NCBI GenBank assembly: GCA_011772495.1
Contig: WVZL01000010.1
Location: 36,816 to 100,815 of the forward strand
Direction: 5' to 3'
From: Candidatus Aminicenantota bacterium
Lineage (GTDB): Bacteria > Acidobacteriota > Aminicenantia > Aminicenantales > Aminicenantaceae
Length of the DNA: 64,000 nt
The notes beneath the pieces are model-generated. The model did no database searches and was not told the origin of the DNA. It saw only the letters and a program-made list of their open reading frames with translations. Both the position numbers and the translations under genes were made by a program. Positions 51,800 through 59,632 of the stretch are shown here, in pieces. Each line of letters starts with the position of its first letter. The stretch's first letter is position 1.

Positions 51800-52870
51800 A
51801 TGAAGAATAGACTCTCCAGAAGAGATTTCTTAAGAACTGGAATGTGCTTGAGCGCAGCTTCTTTTTTGACGAGTGGAAAGAGCCTCTCCAGCCGAGAAAT
51901 GAAAAGCTCTAAAAGGCTGGTAATAGCTAGCGGGAATGGTTTAAGGGCTACTGAAAAAGCCATGGAGCTGCTGAAAAAGGGAGAAGACCCTCTGGATGCA
52001 GTCATAGCTGGAGTGAACATCGTCGAAGAAGACCCTGAAGACATGTCGGTCGGCTATGGCGGTCTTCCCAATGAAGAAGGAGTTGTCGAGCTTGATGCCT
52101 CTGTGATGCATGGTCCTACACATAACGGAGGGGCAGTGGCCAGCTTGAGAAACATCAAAACTCCCTCCCAAGTGGCGAAGTTGGTCATGGAGAGGACAGA
52201 CCATGCTCTGTTGGTGGGAGAAGGAGCTTTAAAATTTGCTAAGGCCCATGGCTTCAAAGAAGAAAACCTACTCACTGATAAAGCAAGGAAAAAATGGCTC
52301 AGATGGAAAGAAACCCTGTCAGCAAAGGATTATTGGTTTCCTCTCCAGAAAGATGAAGTTGAACCTGAATTGCAATCAGTTTTGACGTATCATGGGACAA
52401 TAAACTGCCTGGCTATCGATGAAAAAAGTGATCTGGCTGGTGTGACTACGACCAGTGGATTTGATTATAAAATCCCAGGAAGAGTGGGGGATTCACCTAT
52501 CATAGGAGCTGGCCTGTACGTGGATAATGAAGTAGGAGCAGCAGGCTCTACCGGCCGTGGCGAAGCCAATATTCTCAATTGTGGGAGTTTCACGGTCGTA
52601 GAGTTCATGAGGAGGGGGAATTCTCCAGAAGAAGCTTGTCTCCAAACCTTAAAAAGAATAGCCTCCAAATCTAAGCTTCAGACGCATCTATTAAACAAAG
52701 ATGGCCTTCCTCGGTTCAACCTTAAATTTTATGCCATCAATAAAAAGGGAGAATACGGAGCTGCCTCGATGTGGAGCGATGGAAAATTTGTCGTACATGA
52801 TGGCCAAGAAAACAAATCAATAGAGATAGCTTATTTGTTCAAGAATGGAGAGGAACGAAAACAGAACTAG
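51800..52870 (+). CDS. Tat-exported N4-(beta-N-acetylglucosaminyl)-L-asparaginase
   Basis: This Ntn hydrolase cleaves the GlcNAc-Asn bond of glycoasparagine or acts as an asparaginase. The ATG at 51800 has AGGAGG close upstream and begins a Tat signal ([22 protein letters not shown]). The alpha chain includes [33 protein letters not shown]. The new N-terminus after self-cleavage should be the Thr in [11 protein letters not shown] (near residue 205), followed by the family block [32 protein letters not shown]. The residue before the Thr is Gly instead of the Asp of classical glycosylasparaginases. About 356 residues. It is convergent with rlpA and the stops overlap by four bases. Confidence 0.92.
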   Translation: MKNRLSRRDFLRTGMCLSAASFLTSGKSLSSREMKSSKRLVIASGNGLRATEKAMELLKKGEDPLDAVIAGVNIVEEDPEDMSVGYGGLPNEEGVVELDASVMHGPTHNGGAVASLRNIKTPSQVAKLVMERTDHALLVGEGALKFAKAHGFKEENLLTDKARKKWLRWKETLSAKDYWFPLQKDEVEPELQSVLTYHGTINCLAIDEKSDLAGVTTTSGFDYKIPGRVGDSPIIGAGLYVDNEVGAAGSTGRGEANILNCGSFTVVEFMRRGNSPEEACLQTLKRIASKSKLQTHLLNKDGLPRFNLKFYAINKKGEYGAASMWSDGKFVVHDGQENKSIEIAYLFKNGEERKQN

Positions 52871-53523
52871 CTCTCTTCTAAGACAATGACCGTAAAGCCT
52901 TGCTTGAAGAGCTCTCGAGCCATTTCATGGGCAGAGGCAAGGCTTTTAGCTCCAATTCTCACCCGGTAATAAACCTGGTTTGACGTCTCAATGGTAGAGA
53001 TATAAACGTTCTGGTATATTTTTTGGATTTGAAGCTTTAGAGCCTCAGCATTTTCTCTGGAAACAAAAGCTCCTACTTGGACAGAAAATCGTGGTCCGGA
53101 TTTGGCGCGAGGGATCCTGCTTAAAACCTCAATCCTCACCCGAACTACTCCTTGACCAATCATATCCAGGACCCTGGCTGCTGCATAAGAAAGGTCGATG
53201 ATCCTTCCTCTAACAAACGGCCCCCGGTCGTTGATCCTGACTCTGACAGATTTTCCATTATCCAAGTTAGTGACCATGACATAGGTTCCGAAGGGAAGGC
53301 TCTTATGGGCGGCTGTGAGTTCATACATATTATAAATTTCTTGACTCGAGGTCTTTTTCCCATGGAAATCGGGCCCATACCATGATGCCAACCCGGTCTG
53401 GATATTCCCTCTCGGAATATACCTTGTTCGAGAACAGGAAAACATAAGGGCTAATAAGCAAATTATTAAGCAGTAAATAAGAGGGACTGGATATTTTTTC
53501 ATCACAGATTGAAACCGATCCAT
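52867..53523 (-). CDS. rlpA: RlpA-like septal/cell-wall protein with SPOR domain
   Basis: The 218-residue product starts with a hydrophobic segment ending LALMFSC, probably a lipoprotein signal. A double-psi beta-barrel RlpA domain follows ([60 protein letters not shown]). It contains the Asp and His expected for the lytic transglycosylase site. A C-terminal SPOR domain ([20 protein letters not shown]) binds denuded peptidoglycan at the septum. The family cleaves naked glycan strands in Pseudomonas. The start may be the Met at 53523 or the Met seven residues later. Confidence 0.92.
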   Translation of the reverse strand: MDRFQSVMKKYPVPLIYCLIICLLALMFSCSRTRYIPRGNIQTGLASWYGPDFHGKKTSSQEIYNMYELTAAHKSLPFGTYVMVTNLDNGKSVRVRINDRGPFVRGRIIDLSYAAARVLDMIGQGVVRVRIEVLSRIPRAKSGPRFSVQVGAFVSRENAEALKLQIQKIYQNVYISTIETSNQVYYRVRIGAKSLASAHEMARELFKQGFTVIVLEES

Positions 53524-53661
53524 TCAATCTCTCTATTATAGATTTATTTAAATTTAAATTTGAACACACGATTTCCGGAGAAGTCAAGGCCAAAGATTCT
53601 CTTATGCCCACTATTTATTAGACCTGGAGAAATCAAGTCATTTTTAATAAAATACCCGTCT

Positions 53662-54057
53662 ATGAGAAAAATTCTTTATTTCTTTCCGGCGGCTGTTTAT
53701 TATGCTTTGATCTTTTATCTATCTCAGAGAAGCTATGATTTCGAAGTGGGTGTGCCCCATTTTGATAAAGGAGCTCATTTTCTCGAATTTACTGTCCTGG
53801 TCATTCTTGTCTTCTTCGGCTATTCGAAAAGCTCTACAGCCGGCATGAGGATGAAAGCATTTTTAACCTTCATTACGGCTACTGGTTTAGCCATTGCGGA
53901 TGAAATCCATCATTATTTTGTGCCGGGACGAGAGAGTGACATCCTAGATTTGACCGCAGATGTGGGAGGGATTGTCTTCGGTCTTTTTCTCTTCTGGTAT
54001 TTATCTCGGAGGATTAGGCTCAAAATTTTTATCAATAAATCTAGAAGAAAGAATTAA
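53662..54057 (+). CDS. VanZ-like membrane protein
   Basis: About 131 residues with four membrane helices in the VanZ pattern: ILYFFPAAVYYALIFYLSQRS, then FDKGAHFLEFTVLVILVFFGYS, and ADEIHHYFVPGRESDILDLTADVGGIVFGLFLFW with the diagnostic E-x5-VPGR-x-S-x2-D. Relatives include VanZ of teicoplanin resistance, but most are of unknown role. The start at 53662 (MRKILYFF) is preferred because the earlier part of the open frame lacks membrane or domain features. The gene overlaps the convergent LOG gene by four bases. Confidence 0.85.
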   Translation: MRKILYFFPAAVYYALIFYLSQRSYDFEVGVPHFDKGAHFLEFTVLVILVFFGYSKSSTAGMRMKAFLTFITATGLAIADEIHHYFVPGRESDILDLTADVGGIVFGLFLFWYLSRRIRLKIFINKSRRKN

Positions 54058-54800
54058 TCGGCTTCCACCAAGTATTCTAAAAGTCTTTTTTTCAGGTAGG
54101 ATAGGGCATCTTTGGGGTTTGAATAAAAGGAAAAGAGCTTGAGGTCATCGGGCTCGATGTTTCCGTATTTTAGGAGAGCGTCAAAATTGATTACTTCTCG
54201 CCAATAGTCCTCACCATAGAGAATGATAGGAATATCACCCTTCTCGATTTTCTGACTTTGCAATAAGGTTAAGGTTTCAAAGACTTCATCAAGCGTGCCA
54301 AATCCTCCAGGAAAAGCCACCACAGCTTTGGCTTTGTAGATCAACCAGAACTTGCGCATGAAGAAATAGTGAAAGAGAAAAGAAAGTTCGGGCGAGATAT
54401 ATTGATTGGGATATTGTTCAGACGGAATGGAAATATTCATCCCGATGGATTTCCCACCTGCCCGAGCTGCTCCTCGGTTGGCAGCCTCCATGATTCCTGG
54501 CCCCCCTCCAGTACAGATAACAAAATTCTTCCCTTTGGGCTTGAGTCTGATCGCCCATTGGACAAGGTGATAGGCCAGCTCTTCAGCCTCCCAGTAGTAT
54601 TTAGTGAGTGCGGATTTTTTGTCGTCGGGATTAGCCTTGGAAGAGCCGAGAAAAAGGACAGTATTATTGACTTTTAGTTTTCGAAGCTTGGCTTCTGGCT
54701 CTAAATACTCACACAGGATCCTAGCTGTTCGAGCCTCATGGGAGTCTAAGAATTCTGGATTCCTGAAGGCTATTTCTGGAGTAAAAACTTTTTTCTTCAT
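54054..54800 (-). CDS. LOG family protein (nucleotide 5'-phosphoribohydrolase-like)
   Basis: The 248-residue protein has the LOG/TIGR00730 signatures GGGPGIMEAANRGAARAGGKSIGMNI (about 112-137) and PGGFGTLDEVFETLTLLQ (about 168-185). The family, once called lysine decarboxylase, hydrolyses nucleoside 5'-monophosphates to base and ribose-5-phosphate; cytokinin nucleotides are the plant substrate. An N-terminal extension of about 50 residues (AFRNPEFLDSHEARTARILCEYLEPEAKL) places it in the larger PpnN-like or long LOG group. In a bacterium a purine nucleotide salvage role is more likely than cytokinin activation. Confidence 0.9.
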   Translation of the reverse strand: MKKKVFTPEIAFRNPEFLDSHEARTARILCEYLEPEAKLRKLKVNNTVLFLGSSKANPDDKKSALTKYYWEAEELAYHLVQWAIRLKPKGKNFVICTGGGPGIMEAANRGAARAGGKSIGMNISIPSEQYPNQYISPELSFLFHYFFMRKFWLIYKAKAVVAFPGGFGTLDEVFETLTLLQSQKIEKGDIPIILYGEDYWREVINFDALLKYGNIEPDDLKLFSFYSNPKDALSYLKKRLLEYLVEAD

Positions 54801-54875
54801 AATATCCTCTTCTATAAAGAAACAAAATTCTATCCGAATAATGAAAGATAGACAAGAGTTACTTTTCCCAACTTT

Positions 54876-54955
54876 GGCTCAGGTCTTGACTTTCAACGTT
54901 CTGCTATCTGGATCATATATTTTCTTTTAAATACTGAAAGTCAAGACCTGACCCC
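54876..54955. repeat. Short inverted-repeat element, family B, complete copy
   Basis: Ends GGCTCAGGTCTTGACTTTCA and the inverse TGAAAGTCAAGACCTGACC enclose about 40 bases. The pairing is almost perfect over 20 bases, so the RNA or single strand would fold into a long hairpin. It lies in the divergent gap between the LOG gene and the purine genes, just upstream of their promoter. Partial relatives are at 24463, 38441-38522 and perhaps 51645-51717. Confidence 0.78.
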
Positions 54956-54985
54956 GAGAATTCAGGAGGAAAGAATTTTGTCTTT

Positions 54986-55014
54986 TTGACTTGAAAAATT
55001 CCGTGTGCTATCTT
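54986..55014 (+). promoter_or_regulatory. Sigma-70-type promoter of the purine gene pair
   Basis: TTGACT (54986-54991), 17 bases and TATCTT (55009-55014) predict a transcript start near 55021. The in-frame GTG at 55005 would lie inside the promoter, so the ATG at 55038 with GAAGGA upstream is the better start. Confidence 0.55.
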
Positions 55015-55037
55015 ACCCAAAGATTGAAGGAAATAGG

Positions 55038-55778
55038 ATGGAAAAAGGTCTTGAAAGCCTGGAAGCAATGGAGTATCCAGGAAGGATTATCATCATCGGA
55101 AAAGACAAACCAGGAACAAACGTGGTAGTGATTTATGCCATCACCGGCAGGTCTGCGTCCAGCCAAGCTCGAAAACTAGTGATAGAGAACCGCACGGTCT
55201 GGATAAAACCCACCGATGAAGCCACCCTCCAAAAAGGAAACCTGGGTCTACTTGTTTATCCGGCAATTTGGGTAGAAAAAGGGATAGCTGTTAGTAACGG
55301 AAAACAGACAGAGGACATAAGAAAGAATCTTTTTCGAAGCCAGAGTCCCAAAGAAATTCTTCTGTCTTCTCTTGAGCATTGGGGTTTTGAACCAGACGCC
55401 CCCAATTTTACTCCCAGGATAAGCGGCTGCCTTCTCTCTCCTGAGAAGGCCGCTCTCAGTATCATTAGAAGAGGTTCAGATGGAACTTCAGTGAAGTCGG
55501 TATTCGAGTTTCCTTTGGTTTCTGGGCAGGGGAAAATGATAGCCACCTACACTGGAGAGAACACAGACCCTCTGCCTTCGTTTAGCGGAGAGCCGGTTGA
55601 GGTGGGGATTAAAGGTCAAAAAGCTGAAAGAGTTGCAGAGGCGGTTTATCAGGCTCTGAGTCCTCAAAAACCAGAAAAAGATTTCAGAATTGCCGTGGCC
55701 TGCATATTCTCCAGGAATTTAGCTAAGGATAAATTTGAGACTTATATTATCAATAGGTATGAAAGGGTAAAGCAATGA
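55038..55778 (+). CDS. purO: IMP cyclohydrolase, PurO type
   Basis: The 246-residue protein begins MEYPGRIIIIGKDKPGTNVVVIYAITGRSASSQARKLV (near 11-48). This resembles the start of archaeal PurO, an Ntn-fold enzyme that closes the ring of FAICAR to give IMP. It differs from the cyclohydrolase domain of bifunctional PurH. NPYISYN-like wording of archaeal PurO is not obvious, so some divergence exists. Context strongly supports the call: it overlaps by ATGA with the gene for the preceding reaction step, a stand-alone AICAR transformylase. The start at 55038 is set by the promoter position. Confidence 0.8.
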   Translation: MEKGLESLEAMEYPGRIIIIGKDKPGTNVVVIYAITGRSASSQARKLVIENRTVWIKPTDEATLQKGNLGLLVYPAIWVEKGIAVSNGKQTEDIRKNLFRSQSPKEILLSSLEHWGFEPDAPNFTPRISGCLLSPEKAALSIIRRGSDGTSVKSVFEFPLVSGQGKMIATYTGENTDPLPSFSGEPVEVGIKGQKAERVAEAVYQALSPQKPEKDFRIAVACIFSRNLAKDKFETYIINRYERVKQ

Positions 55779-56854
55779 AGAGTCTGGATAAAAGAAGGCG
55801 AGATCAATACAAGACTAAAATCAAGGAAGAATTCCCTAGATCCCTTAGAGTCGGCAGCCAGAAATTCAAGAAAAAGCTTTCTTTGAGGTATGGAGAAAAT
55901 CCTGGTTACCCGGCAGCCTTTTATCAGGAGGAGGGGGCTTCAGGACCGAACATGGCCCACCTGAAAATTCTGCAGGAAGGGATAAAAGGATTGAGTTACA
56001 TTAACGTGGCCGATATGGACCTAGGCCAGCGGCTTACTCACAAATTGACTGAGATCTATCCAGATAAATTGATCTGTACTTTGATAAAACATGAGATGCC
56101 GAGCGGTGTGGCCATGGACACAGAACCAGTCAAGGCCTTTGAGAAAGCCTGGAAATGTGACTCCCTTTCTAATTTTGGAAGCGTAATTGTTTTCAATTAT
56201 GAAATCGATGCCAGCCTGGCAACTCTCCTAGTGGAGAGTCAGAGGAATGTTGAAGTGGTCTATTCTCCAGGATACACTCCTGAAGCTCTAGAAGTCTTGG
56301 CGTCGAGAAAAATTCTCAGGGTCGTGGAAATGGGAGCAGCTCTTAAAAGGCAGGCCAAGGATAACGGGCTCGAGTTCAAAAGACTGGCTGGAGGTCTTCT
56401 GGTTCAGAAGAGATTTAACTCCCAGATCATTTCTCCTGACCATCTCGACGTGGTGTCGAAGAGAAAACCCACTCCAGAAGAAATGGAGGCCTCCGTATTC
56501 AACTGGATTGTGGCTGTCTTCACCAGGTCCAATGCGGTTGTTATCGGCACCAAGGATAAAGTCCATGGAATTGGCTCAGGACAACGCAGCCGCATAGATG
56601 CAGCCCAGAATGCCATTCAGTTTTCAAGGAGAGGCTATGGCCCCGAAGGGTGCGTCATGGCTTCAGATGCTTTTATGCCCTTTCCGGATGTGGTTGAGCT
56701 AGCAGCCAAAAACAAAATCACGGCTGTTGTCTATCCTCTGGGCTCTTTAAAAGACCAGGAAGTTATCGAAAAAGCGAATGAGCTCAACATAGCTATGCTG
56801 GTAACCCGAAAACCTGGAGAAGTAGAAAGCGAAAGATGTTTTTTGCACAGATAA
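55775..56854 (+). CDS. AICAR transformylase (stand-alone C-terminal PurH domain)
   Basis: The 359-residue enzyme formylates AICAR with 10-formyl-tetrahydrofolate. It matches only the transformylase part of PurH: KKLSLRYGENPGYPAAFYQ at about 33-51, LIKHEMPSGVAM with the catalytic Lys-His (compare KHANPCG), NFGSVIVFNYEID, VFTRSNAVVIGTKDKVHGIGSGQRSRIDA and GCVMASDAFMPFPDVVELAA. The N-terminal MGS-fold cyclohydrolase is absent, which is explained by the PurO gene just upstream. The ATG overlaps the purO stop. This separate form is known from several anaerobic bacteria. Confidence 0.92.
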   Translation: MKSLDKRRRDQYKTKIKEEFPRSLRVGSQKFKKKLSLRYGENPGYPAAFYQEEGASGPNMAHLKILQEGIKGLSYINVADMDLGQRLTHKLTEIYPDKLICTLIKHEMPSGVAMDTEPVKAFEKAWKCDSLSNFGSVIVFNYEIDASLATLLVESQRNVEVVYSPGYTPEALEVLASRKILRVVEMGAALKRQAKDNGLEFKRLAGGLLVQKRFNSQIISPDHLDVVSKRKPTPEEMEASVFNWIVAVFTRSNAVVIGTKDKVHGIGSGQRSRIDAAQNAIQFSRRGYGPEGCVMASDAFMPFPDVVELAAKNKITAVVYPLGSLKDQEVIEKANELNIAMLVTRKPGEVESERCFLHR

Positions 56855-56907
56855 TTGAAGCCGGGCTTCGGTGTCCTGTATAATCAAGACTCAAGAGGAA
56901 AACGAAA

Positions 56908-57381
56908 TTGAGCTTAAAAGACTACCAGGCAAAAAGGAACTTCAGTAAGACGCCTGAGCCTAAACCTGAAGGCCTGAGGGCTAAGAAAAAACCTGAAGTT
57001 TTGATCTATACGATCCAGCGCCACCAAGCTTCTCACCTCCATTTTGACCTGCGTCTCGAAGAAGAGGGAGTGCTCAAGAGCTGGGCCATTCCCAAATCTC
57101 CGCCTACGGAAGAGGGAGTGAAGAGATTGGCCGTCCAGACAGAAGACCATCCCTTGGGCTATGAAGATTTTGAAGGAGTAATACCAGAAGGAGAATACGG
57201 AGCGGGAACGGTTAAACTCTGGGATAGAGGCGAATATTCCCCCCTTGAAACCGATCCTTCAAAAAGGGTTTTCGAGATTAGGGGAGAAAAACTCAAAGGA
57301 AGATTCTGCTTGATAAAACTTAAGCCAAAGGATAAGGATGATAAGAATTGGTTATTTTTTAAGCTCAAGAGCAAAAAATAA
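56908..57381 (+). CDS. LigD-type DNA 3'-phosphoesterase, stand-alone
   Basis: The 157-residue protein equals the phosphoesterase domain of DNA ligase D, which removes 3' phosphates and ribonucleotides at DNA breaks. Visible motifs are YTIQRHQASHLHFDLRLEEEGVLKSWAIPKSPP with the metal-binding His and Asp, TEDHPLGYEDFEGVIPEGEYGAG, and KGRFCLIKLK. The polymerase and ligase domains are missing, and no Ku or ligase gene is nearby. Translation probably starts at a TTG (56908) with AAGAGGA upstream. It follows the AICAR transformylase by 53 bases. Confidence 0.92.
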   Translation: MSLKDYQAKRNFSKTPEPKPEGLRAKKKPEVLIYTIQRHQASHLHFDLRLEEEGVLKSWAIPKSPPTEEGVKRLAVQTEDHPLGYEDFEGVIPEGEYGAGTVKLWDRGEYSPLETDPSKRVFEIRGEKLKGRFCLIKLKPKDKDDKNWLFFKLKSKK

Positions 57382-57419
57382 CTTTATGAAGATTGAGATA
57401 CATTTGGAAAGGAGTAAAA

Positions 57420-57587
57420 ATGAAAGAAGATATCGAGAAAATCTCCTGTCATGTTTGTAAAAAGATAATCCCCAAGGCAGCAGCTCTTCATGCTGAGGGC
57501 AAGGAATATGTCCATCATTTCTGCGACACAGAATGTCTGGATTACTGGAAGGAAAAACAGGAGAAAGAACAAAAAGAGAACCCATAG
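57420..57587 (+). CDS. Small Cys/His metal-binding protein (TRASH/MYM-like)
   Basis: The 55-residue product starts at an ATG with AAAGGAG well placed. It has CHVCKKIIPKAAALHAEG, HHFC and CLDYW, giving four cysteines and two or three histidines in a treble-clef-like order as in TRASH or DUF3330-type zinc ribbons. The charged tail (EKQEKEQKENP) looks disordered. A metal-sensing or metal-handling role is possible given the adjacent superoxide reductase; no exact family is claimed. Confidence 0.65.
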   Translation: MKEDIEKISCHVCKKIIPKAAALHAEGKEYVHHFCDTECLDYWKEKQEKEQKENP

Positions 57588-57908
57588 GTCATGATTTCAA
57601 GATAAATCGTAAAAGAAACGATTTGGCACCCGCACGAGTAACTCACCGAAATAAAGGAAAATAAACGATATTTCGTTGTTCAAGGGAATAAAATTTGCTC
57701 TGTATAAGTAAAGATTTTATTTAAAATCAATAAGATAAATCTATAGAATAAAAAATCGGGGAATGGCATAAATTCTGCATTTTAGAGAATTTCTACTTTG
57801 TGCACCATTTTCAAGAGTTGATGAATAAAGAAGAATTCAGAAGAAGGGAAAGAGATGGAAAAAATAGTGTTAATAATTTAAAATTTTAAATATAAAATGG
57901 AGGATATG
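57588..57908. other. AT-rich intergenic stretch
   Basis: The 321 bases between the small Cys/His gene and the superoxide reductase gene are AT-rich and stop-dense in all frames. I found no RNA gene, clear promoter or repeat. The ribosome site GGAGG at 57899-57903 belongs to the downstream gene. Confidence 0.5.
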
Positions 57909-58286
57909 ATGTGTGAAGAAGATATCTTGTGTGGCCTGAACAAAGCCAAGTCAGAAAGCGCAGACCAGATGACAGATTTAGAGAAAAAACACACACCTGT
58001 GATCAAGGCTCCTTCGAAAGTCAAGAAAGGGGAGCCATTCGAGGTTTCAGTTAAAGTCGGAGAACACATGCCACACCCGAATGAAAATGCCCATTACATC
58101 GAATGGATCGAGCTCTATTCAGGTGAAACTTTTCTGGCGAGGGTAGACCTTGTCCCTAGGCTTGCCGCACCAAACGTGAAATTCACCGTGGCCTTGGATC
58201 ATGCCCATCCCTTGATCGCCAAAGAGAGATGCAATCTGCATGGATTATGGGAAAGTTTTCCTGTTGATATCGAGGTCGAAGAATAA
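57909..58286 (+). CDS. Superoxide reductase (neelaredoxin/desulfoferrodoxin class II)
   Basis: The enzyme reduces superoxide to peroxide with no oxygen release, typical of anaerobes. The roughly 125-residue protein has the Fe(His)4Cys site: EKKHTPVIKAP, VGEHMPHPNENAHYIEWIELY, and CNLHGLWES near the C-terminus. The N-terminal desulforedoxin domain is missing (class II), though the initial MCEEDILCGLNKA keeps two cysteines. The start at 57909 is selected because GGAGG lies five bases upstream; ATGs at 57897 and 57906 are in frame. Confidence 0.93.
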   Translation: MCEEDILCGLNKAKSESADQMTDLEKKHTPVIKAPSKVKKGEPFEVSVKVGEHMPHPNENAHYIEWIELYSGETFLARVDLVPRLAAPNVKFTVALDHAHPLIAKERCNLHGLWESFPVDIEVEE

Positions 58287-58514
58287 ACAGAACAAGACAA
58301 AAAAGTTTAAAGACCTGAAGATAATTCACCTCTCCAGAAAGTTTTTATCTTTCTAAATAATTCTGAGAGGCTGAGCGTTTAAAAATAAGAGTACCTGCTT
58401 AAATCAATAACACGTCAATGAGAGAGTGTTGAGCGGAGATTCTTTTCATTCAAGTGAACTCTGAGTTACCTAAATTCGTATATATTAATGAAATGATTAC
58501 TGGAGGAGGATTCT

Positions 58515-59606
58515 ATGCTTAAGAAAATACTTATCCCTCTCATAAGTGTACTTGTTATAGCTGCTGTGATCTTCCTGGCAGCGAAAAGTTCAAGCAACGG
58601 GAAAAACAACGGGATCAAGATGATCAAAGTCCAGAGAGGCGATGTTATAGAACAGGCCTTAGCCATAGGCCGTATTGAACCCAAGAAAGAAATTTCGGTC
58701 AAGTCGAAGATATCAGGTATCGTGAGAAGAGTCTATGTGGAGGTTGGTGACAGAATTCAGGCTGGCCAGCCCCTTATAGAAATCAAGCCTAACCCGACGC
58801 CTCTCGAGTTTGCTGAAGCCAAAAGGAACGTGGAGATCGCAGCCGTTAATCTTCAAAAAGCTTCCAATGAATACAATCGCATGCAAAAACTTCTGGATGA
58901 AAACCTGATTTCCAAAAAAGAGTACGAAGTGGCTGAAAACGAACACAAAGCACTGAAACTGAAATTAAATCTTGCCCAGGAAAGACTGGCCTTAATAGAG
59001 AAAGGAAAAACAAAAATTGCCGATCGTCAGATTGACACTATCATCAAATCTCCTGTAGAAGGAACCATACTCGAAAGAAGAGTCAATGAAGGAGACCCGG
59101 TTGTTCCTTTAACTTCCTACCAGGCTGGAACAGAGCTTCTCATCCTGGCCAATTTGAAGAGCATGTTTTTCAAGGGGACTGTAGATGAGATCGATGTGGG
59201 AAAACTCGAGGAGGGAATGGCTGCTGAACTTGAAATTGGAGCTATCCCAGATCAAGAAGTCATGGGAACATTGGCCAAGATTTCCCCTAAGGCAAAGCAA
59301 CAAGAGAATGCGACTCTCTTTGACGTGGAAATCAATATAACTCAAAGAGGAGAAAAGATAATCAGAGCAGGCTATTCTGCCAACGCGAAGCTCGTGATCA
59401 ATAAATCAGCCAATACGCTCTACATACCCGAGAGGCTGTTGCTGTTCATAGATGGCAAAACCTACGTTGAGATCGAAAATGAAAAAGGGGAGATCGTGAA
59501 TCACGAGGTAAAAATTGGGCTGAGTGATGGGATAAACGTAGAAATTCTGGAGGGATTGAAAGAAGGAGATGAAATCGTAGAAAGACCGCCAAAAGAAATA
59601 ATATAA
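58515..59606 (+). CDS. Periplasmic adaptor (membrane fusion) protein of an ABC exporter
   Basis: The 363-residue protein has an N-terminal membrane helix (ILIPLISVLVIAAVIFLAA). A split lipoyl domain is centred on KSKISGIVRRVYVEVGDRIQAGQPLIEI, followed by a coiled-coil hairpin (about 95-160). The second lipoyl half lies at IKSPVEGTILERRVNEGDPVVP, then a beta-barrel. This is the MacA/HlyD plan. It heads a four-gene set with two MacB/FtsX permeases and an ATPase (gaps 26, 9 and 14 bases), so the complex should move a substrate from the inner membrane or periplasm outward. No outer-membrane TolC gene is adjacent. Confidence 0.93.
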   Translation: MLKKILIPLISVLVIAAVIFLAAKSSSNGKNNGIKMIKVQRGDVIEQALAIGRIEPKKEISVKSKISGIVRRVYVEVGDRIQAGQPLIEIKPNPTPLEFAEAKRNVEIAAVNLQKASNEYNRMQKLLDENLISKKEYEVAENEHKALKLKLNLAQERLALIEKGKTKIADRQIDTIIKSPVEGTILERRVNEGDPVVPLTSYQAGTELLILANLKSMFFKGTVDEIDVGKLEEGMAAELEIGAIPDQEVMGTLAKISPKAKQQENATLFDVEINITQRGEKIIRAGYSANAKLVINKSANTLYIPERLLLFIDGKTYVEIENEKGEIVNHEVKIGLSDGINVEILEGLKEGDEIVERPPKEII

Positions 59607-59632
59607 CCTGATACATTGCCATAGGTACGAAG

